Part shown: one piece after another, positions 5,385 through 9,691 of the stretch
Layout: every line of letters starts with the position of its first letter
Numbering within the stretch: the first letter of the stretch is position 1
Assembly: GCA_050013395.1 (NCBI GenBank)
Contig: JBEKFI010000182.1
Span: 1-9,691 of the forward strand
DNA from: JBEKZD01 sp050013395
Lineage (GTDB): Bacteria; Verrucomicrobiota; Verrucomicrobiia; Palsa-1439
DNA: 9,691 nt
Direction of reading: 5' to 3'
The notes under the pieces: generated by a model
What the model saw: the letters and a program-made list of their open reading frames with translations, nothing else
Databases searched by the model: none
Told to the model about the DNA's origin: nothing
Made by a program: the position numbers and the translations under genes

Positions 5385-7287
5385 ATGGGATCAAGGGTTT
5401 ACAAGCACTTCGCGCTGATTGGAATTGTTAGTTTCGCTCTTTTGCACTCGGTTCTTTCAAATCTGGAAGCGGACGACGGAGCTGATAACACAGCCGGTAC
5501 GCCCGTGGACACGATGGGCGAATTGACCGTGATGCGTGCATGCGATTTCGAATACGGGCGCAGCGAACTGATTCACCTGCTGAGAGACTTTAAGACCGAC
5601 AAGACCGCCCGACTCCGGTTCAAGCGCGGCGCGCCGACGCGATTGCACTCGGGCGCGATCGTGCGGGTCAGGGGCGAGAAAGTCGCTGAGGAAATCGTCG
5701 TGCCCGCCAACGGGTCGGGCAGCGTCCAGACCGTGGCGGAAGCCCCGCTCGTCTCGGGCGACCAGCACACGGTGGTGCTGCTGATCAATTTCCTCGACGC
5801 AAACATCGAGTGCTCCACGGCATCGGTTGCCGACCTGATGTTCGCCGGGACAAATTCTGTGGACGGCTTGTACCAGGAGATGTCATACGGCAACGCGTCG
5901 TTCTCGGGTGACGTGTTCGGTCCGTTCACGATCAACTACACAAGCGCCAGCGGCTGCAACTACAACGGCTGGGCTTCGGCTGCTGAGGCTGCGGCGCAAG
6001 CGGCAGGCGTGAATCTCAGCGCCTACTCGCACAAGGTGTACGTGTTTTCCGAAGAACAACCAGTGCGGTTGGGCGGGACTCGGCACCATTGGCGGCAACC
6101 CGAGCCGCGCGTGGGTCGCTTACTGCGACGTGGCCGATGTGTATGCACACGAACTCGGTCACAACATCACGATGCATCACGCCTCGACCGACATCAACAA
6201 CGATAACACGAGCGATTGCGAGTATTGCGATATCTCCGACGTGATGGGCTACGCCGGCATCGGGTTGCGCCAGCTCGACGCGCCGCACAAGGATGAACTC
6301 GGCTGGCTACCCGCGGGCAAAATCGTCTCGGTCAACGGCAACGGCACGTATCAGGTCGCGCCGCTGGAGGATTTTCCGCGGGGCACACCGTACGCACAGG
6401 CGCTGAAGATCGTGCGCCCGAATGGCGGCTACTATTATTTCTCGTTTCGGCGGCAGATCGGGTACGACGTCTCAATGCCTTCTCAGTATGCCGATCAGCT
6501 CAGCGTTCATCACCACGGGGGAAGCGGATCGGTCCAGACCTTTTTGATCAAAACGCTCGGTGACGGCGAATCGTTCACCGACCCTGCGACCGGGCTCACC
6601 GTGACTCAACTAAGCCACACGCCCGACTATGCGACCGTGCAAGTGCTGGCCAGTTGCGCTCCCATCGCGCCGACTCTGGCCATTTCCTCCATCAATTATA
6701 TCGGTCTCGCGGGTCGTACGGTCACCTACACCGTCGCGGTTCAGAACAACGACGCCGCGCCGTGCGGCCCGAGCACGTTCAACCTCAGCGCCACCGCGCC
6801 CGCAGGCTGGACGGCATTGGTCGCGCCGACATCGCTCTCGCTCGGGCTCGGCCAGACGAACATGGCCACATTGACGGTCACCTCGCCGAGCAACGCGACG
6901 AACGGCACCTACAGCGTCGACGTCAGTGTCACCGACAACTTTACGCTTGGGCACAACGCCTCCACCAATGCCACGGTCGTCATTCAATTGCCAAGCTCGA
7001 CGCCGCCTATCAAGCTCACCGCCACCGCGGGCAACGGCAAGACGCGGCTGCGTTGGAACCGACCTAAGAAATTGGCCGCAAGCACATACCGCGTGTACCG
7101 CGACGACGGCACGGGCAACTTCACTGCGATCGCCACGAGACGCACAAACAGTTTCCGAGACGCACCCGAGAATCTCGACGCGACGTTCTCCTACTATGTT
7201 GTCGCCTACAGCAAGCTGGGCAGCGAAAGAGCTACCAGCAACGTCGCCACCGTCCTTGTCACAACCCCCAGCCGCACGCGTCACTGA
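5385..7287 (+). CDS. Secreted M11-like (gametolysin-type) zinc metallopeptidase, with one frameshift
   Basis: A signal peptide (about residues 1-26, hydrophobic ALIGIVSFALLHSVL) is followed by a pro-region and a metzincin-like catalytic domain with HELGHNITMHH (His255, Glu256, His259, His265) and a Met-turn, DVMGY, about 25 residues on. The NNQCGWAGLGTIGG and PSRAWVAYCDVADVYAHELGHN context is typical of M11 peptidases. C-terminal modules are a NEW3/CARDB-like beta-sandwich (about 428-520) and a fibronectin III domain (about 540-633), suited to binding extracellular substrates or sugars. The frame breaks at a TTTT run (6045-6048): removing one T gives VYVFPKNNQCGW and one continuous 633-residue protein. 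The unshifted frame ends at 6206; the downstream part is open from about 6130. AAGGA at 5374-5378 supports the start. The usual Gly of HExxHxxGxxH is Thr here. Confidence 0.82.
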
Positions 7288-8225
7288 CGCGGCGCAGCGG
7301 TTTCCGACGCGGGCGGCCCTTCCGGCCAGATCAACGACGCGGCCACTGACAGCGCCAGGATTCCCGCCACCACGCCGAGCGCAATGCCGGTGGGAATCCT
7401 GGTGAAATGCGACAAGAGCATCTTGAGCCCCACAAACACGAGCACGACCGATAGCCCGTAGTGTAGGTAGTGAAACAGGTCCATCAAGCCCGCCAACGCA
7501 AAGTACAAGGCGCGCAGGCCGAGAATGGCAAATACGTTTGAGGTGTACACGATAAACGGATCGGTCGTGATCGCCAGCACGGCAGGAATGGAATCCACCG
7601 CGAAGACGAGATCGGTGGTTTCCACGACGACCAGCATCACCGCCAGCGGCGTGGCCAGGAGGCGACCGTCAATCCTCGTGAAGAACCTGGCCCCCATGTA
7701 GTCCTTTGTCACAGGGAAAAAACGGCGAAACAGTTTCAGTACCGGATTTTTTTCGGGATGAATCTCCGTGTCTCTCTCGAAGGCCATCTTGAAGCCACTC
7801 CAAATCAGGATCGCGCCGAACAGGTAGATCACCACCTCGAACCTGCGGATGAGCGCCACGCCCGTGGCAATGAAGACCGCCCGCATGATCAGCGCGCCGA
7901 GGATCCCCCAGAACAGCACCTTATGCTGGTGCTCCGTCGCCACGCGGAAATACCCAAACAGCATCAGGAACACAAAGAGGTTGTCCACGCTCAACGATTT
8001 CTCGATGACATAACCGGTGAGAAATTCCAACGCTTTGGCGCGCCCAAGCCAGAAGTAAATGATCACGTTGTAAGCGAGCGCGAGGGCAATCCAGACTGTG
8101 CTCCACGCCAAGGCCTCTTTGAATTTCACCGCGTGTGCGCGCCGGTGAAACACGCCGAGGTCCAGCGCCATCATCACCACCACCACGGCGCCGAAGATCG
8201 TCCACAAGGTCGCGCCCGTCGTCAT
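7281..8225 (-). CDS. TerC/Alx family integral membrane protein
   Basis: TerC-family proteins are polytopic inner-membrane proteins; characterised members relate to tellurite resistance or, for Alx and relatives, manganese export and metal loading of exported proteins. This 314-residue protein has roughly eight or nine hydrophobic segments and the conserved acidic motifs EKSLSVDNLFVF near residues 74-85 and ETTDLVFAVDSIPAVLAIT near 202-220, whose Asp and Glu residues probably bind the metal. Length and topology fit the Alx-like group. No other ter genes are seen, so a metal (manganese) role is more likely than tellurite resistance; that is inference. Its stop overlaps the convergent peptidase by 7 nt, leaving no room for a shared terminator. 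Confidence 0.93.
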   Translation of the reverse strand: MTTGATLWTIFGAVVVVMMALDLGVFHRRAHAVKFKEALAWSTVWIALALAYNVIIYFWLGRAKALEFLTGYVIEKSLSVDNLFVFLMLFGYFRVATEHQHKVLFWGILGALIMRAVFIATGVALIRRFEVVIYLFGAILIWSGFKMAFERDTEIHPEKNPVLKLFRRFFPVTKDYMGARFFTRIDGRLLATPLAVMLVVVETTDLVFAVDSIPAVLAITTDPFIVYTSNVFAILGLRALYFALAGLMDLFHYLHYGLSVVLVFVGLKMLLSHFTRIPTGIALGVVAGILALSVAASLIWPEGPPASETAAPRQ

Positions 8226-8233
8226 CGCGGGCG

Positions 8234-8262
8234 ATTCTGCAAGCTGCCGGCAACCGAGTCAA
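8234..8262 (-). promoter_or_regulatory. Candidate promoter for the TerC-family gene
   Basis: On the minus strand TTGACT (8262-8257) and CAGAAT (8239-8234) are spaced 17 nt apart, matching five and four of six consensus positions. The -10 box is only 8 nt from the start codon at 8225, which would give an almost leaderless transcript; this agrees with the lack of a clear ribosome binding site but makes the call uncertain. Confidence 0.3.
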
Positions 8263-8329
8263 CCGAAACTGGTTGCTCAAGGCTGGACGTTGCCCCGGGC
8301 TATGATATGCTGGCGTCAGAGTCGGGCTC

Positions 8330-9352
8330 GTGAAGAATCGGAAGCGGCTGATCATCATCGTCGTTGTCATCGCGGTTGTGGGGGCGGCGGCGTACTGGTA
8401 TTTCCAGCGACGGTCCCACAACAGTTCGGCTGTCATCCACGTCTCCGGCAATATCGAGGTCACTGACACGCAGGTCAGTTTCAAGATCCCCGGCCACGTG
8501 GTGCAGCGACTCGTGGACGAGGGCGAACTGGTGGAGAAAGGCGCAGTCGTCGCCCTGTTGGAGACTGCGGACCTGAGAAGCGAGGTGGCGATGCGCCAGG
8601 CGGAACTCGAGGCCGCCAAGGCCGCGCTGGCCGAACTGGAAGCCGGGTCGCGCCCGCAGGAGATTGCCGCCGCTGAAGCCACGGTAGCCCGGGCCAAGGC
8701 CGATGCGGTGCGGGCCGAACTCGATTACCACCGCATGGAGGAACTGTTTCGGAGCAAAGCGATTTCCTCTCAGGAGTTTGATGCGGCCAGAGCGGCCAAT
8801 GACGTGGCGGCGGCCCGGTTGCGCGAGGCCGAAGAGCAATTCAAGCTGGTCAAGGAAGGCCCGCGCAAGGAAAAGATCGAGCAGGCCCGCGCGATGCTGG
8901 AGCAGGCGAAGCAGGCCCTCGCGCTCGCGGAGACACGGTTGAGCTACGCCACGGTGGTGGCCCCGCTCAGCGGGGTGGTGTTGTCGAAAAACATCGAGCC
9001 TGGCGAGTATGTCGTGCCCGGCACGCCCGTGGTCACGATTGCTGATCTCGAGAAGCCTTGGTTGCGGGCCTACGTGCACGAGACCGATCTCGGCCGCGTG
9101 AAAGTCGGCCAGAAGGCGCGCGTGACCACCGACACCTACCCGGGCAAGGTTTACGAAGGCCGCATCTCCTTCATCGCTTCCGACGCGGAGTTCACTCCGA
9201 AGAGTGTCCAGACCGAAAAGGAACGGGTCAAACTGGTTTATCGGGTGAAGATTGACATCGCCGATCCCCACATGGAGCTGAAACCCGGCATGCCCGCCGA
9301 CGCGGAGATCCTTGTCAGTCAGGAGACGCGCGATGCCAGCAATCCGAACTGA
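8330..9352 (+). CDS. HlyD-type membrane fusion protein of an ABC exporter (YbhG-like)
   Basis: This periplasmic adaptor links an inner-membrane ABC exporter to the outer membrane. An N-terminal transmembrane anchor (about residues 6-24, LIIIVVVIAVVGAAAYWYF) is followed by half of the lipoyl domain (VSGNIEVTDTQVSFKIPGHV), a long alpha-helical coiled-coil hairpin (about 80-205, rich in Ala, Glu, Arg and Lys, with the turn near LFRSKAISSQEFD), the second lipoyl half (VAPLSGVVLSKNIEPGEYV) and a beta-barrel domain ending in a KPGMPADAEI block. Length (340 residues) is normal for YbhG-like proteins. The start is a GTG at 8330, since the ORF begins MKNRKR before the membrane anchor; the ribosome binding site is weak. 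A TATGAT box at 8301-8306 could be a -10 element. It overlaps the next gene by 20 nt. Confidence 0.93.
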   Translation: MKNRKRLIIIVVVIAVVGAAAYWYFQRRSHNSSAVIHVSGNIEVTDTQVSFKIPGHVVQRLVDEGELVEKGAVVALLETADLRSEVAMRQAELEAAKAALAELEAGSRPQEIAAAEATVARAKADAVRAELDYHRMEELFRSKAISSQEFDAARAANDVAAARLREAEEQFKLVKEGPRKEKIEQARAMLEQAKQALALAETRLSYATVVAPLSGVVLSKNIEPGEYVVPGTPVVTIADLEKPWLRAYVHETDLGRVKVGQKARVTTDTYPGKVYEGRISFIASDAEFTPKSVQTEKERVKLVYRVKIDIADPHMELKPGMPADAEILVSQETRDASNPN

Positions 9353-9691
9353 GAATCTGACCAAGCGATTTGGCGACCTCACGGCAGTTGACTCTCTGAC
9401 GATCTCAGTGCAGGAGGGCGAAATCTTCGGGCTGGTCGGGCCGGACGGCGCGGGCAAGACGACCACCATGCGGTTGCTGACCGCGATCATGGAACCGACG
9501 TCGGGCGACGCTTGGGTGGCAGGTCATCATATCGTCAAGGATGCGGAAGCGATCAAGGACGACATCGGTTACATGAGCCAGCGGTTCGGGCTGTATCCCG
9601 ACCTCTCGGTGATGGAGAATATCAACTTCTATGCCGACATCTACGGCGTGCCGCACAAAGGGCGAGCCGAGAGAATTGATCGGCTGCTCTC
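9333..9691 (+). CDS. ABC transporter ATP-binding protein, N-terminal part (cut by window edge)
   Basis: The product begins MPAIRTENLTKRFGDLTAVD and contains a Walker A motif GPDGAGKTTT (about residues 36-45) and a Q-loop in YMSQRFGLYPDLSVMEN, typical of multidrug or lipid exporters of the YbhF/CcmA type. The signature and Walker B motifs lie beyond 9691. AGGAG at 9321-9325, seven bases before the ATG, is a good ribosome binding site located inside the preceding gene; the coding regions overlap by 20 nt, so the two are translationally coupled. By analogy with ybhG-ybhF-ybhS-ybhR, ABC-2 type permease genes should follow. Substrate cannot be read from the sequence. Confidence 0.94.
   Translation, partial: MPAIRTENLTKRFGDLTAVDSLTISVQEGEIFGLVGPDGAGKTTTMRLLTAIMEPTSGDAWVAGHHIVKDAEAIKDDIGYMSQRFGLYPDLSVMENINFYADIYGVPHKGRAERIDRLL

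Noticed and set aside
7281..7287. Overlap of the peptidase and TerC genes as an antisense regulatory arrangement
   Set aside because: A 7-nt convergent overlap is common in compact genomes and there is no other sign of regulation.
8300..9490. 396-residue minus-strand open frame opposite the HlyD and ABC genes
   Set aside because: The plus strand has strong family motifs in both genes; the minus frame has no recognisable domain and bridges two genes.

Overview
The window reads as an ordinary bacterial chromosome segment of high GC content that is loaded with mobile and palindromic repeat DNA. The mix of genes (DUF2905 protein, M11-type secreted peptidase with NEW3-like and fibronectin III modules, TerC protein) and the style of the repeats fit a Verrucomicrobiota/PVC-type bacterium, probably an environmental genome. 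That assignment is inference from general pattern, not from a marker gene.

Layout. Positions 1-1686 hold a minus-strand housekeeping cluster read as coaD - yceD (DUF177) - rpmF - plsX (cut by the window edge), linking coenzyme A supply, ribosome assembly and phospholipid synthesis. Positions 1754-3206 are a decayed insertion sequence: a DDE transposase broken by one stop codon and two frameshifts, bounded by inverted ends that each carry two copies of a ~21-bp unit. Positions 3325-5308 are plus-strand aat, a truncated DUF2905 gene and queA. Positions 5385-7287 encode a secreted M11-like metallopeptidase with a single-base frameshift. A TerC-family membrane protein (7281-8225, minus) converges on it. 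From 8330 a plus-strand exporter operon begins: an HlyD-type membrane fusion protein, then an ABC ATPase cut by the window end.

The most interesting signal lies in 3074-4634. At least four different-looking palindromic or repetitive elements sit inside or beside consecutive genes. Two lie in frame within aat, one of exactly 69 bp (23 codons) with 22-nt inverted ends lies in frame within queA, and repeat-like DNA replaces the 3' half of the DUF2905 gene, leaving its frame open into queA. This resembles the protein-coding palindromic elements known from Rickettsia (RPE), but with several unrelated families at once. Each insertion in aat and queA falls where a surface loop or hairpin turn is expected and keeps the reading frame.

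I see no tRNA, rRNA or CRISPR array, and no multi-gene system of an unknown kind.
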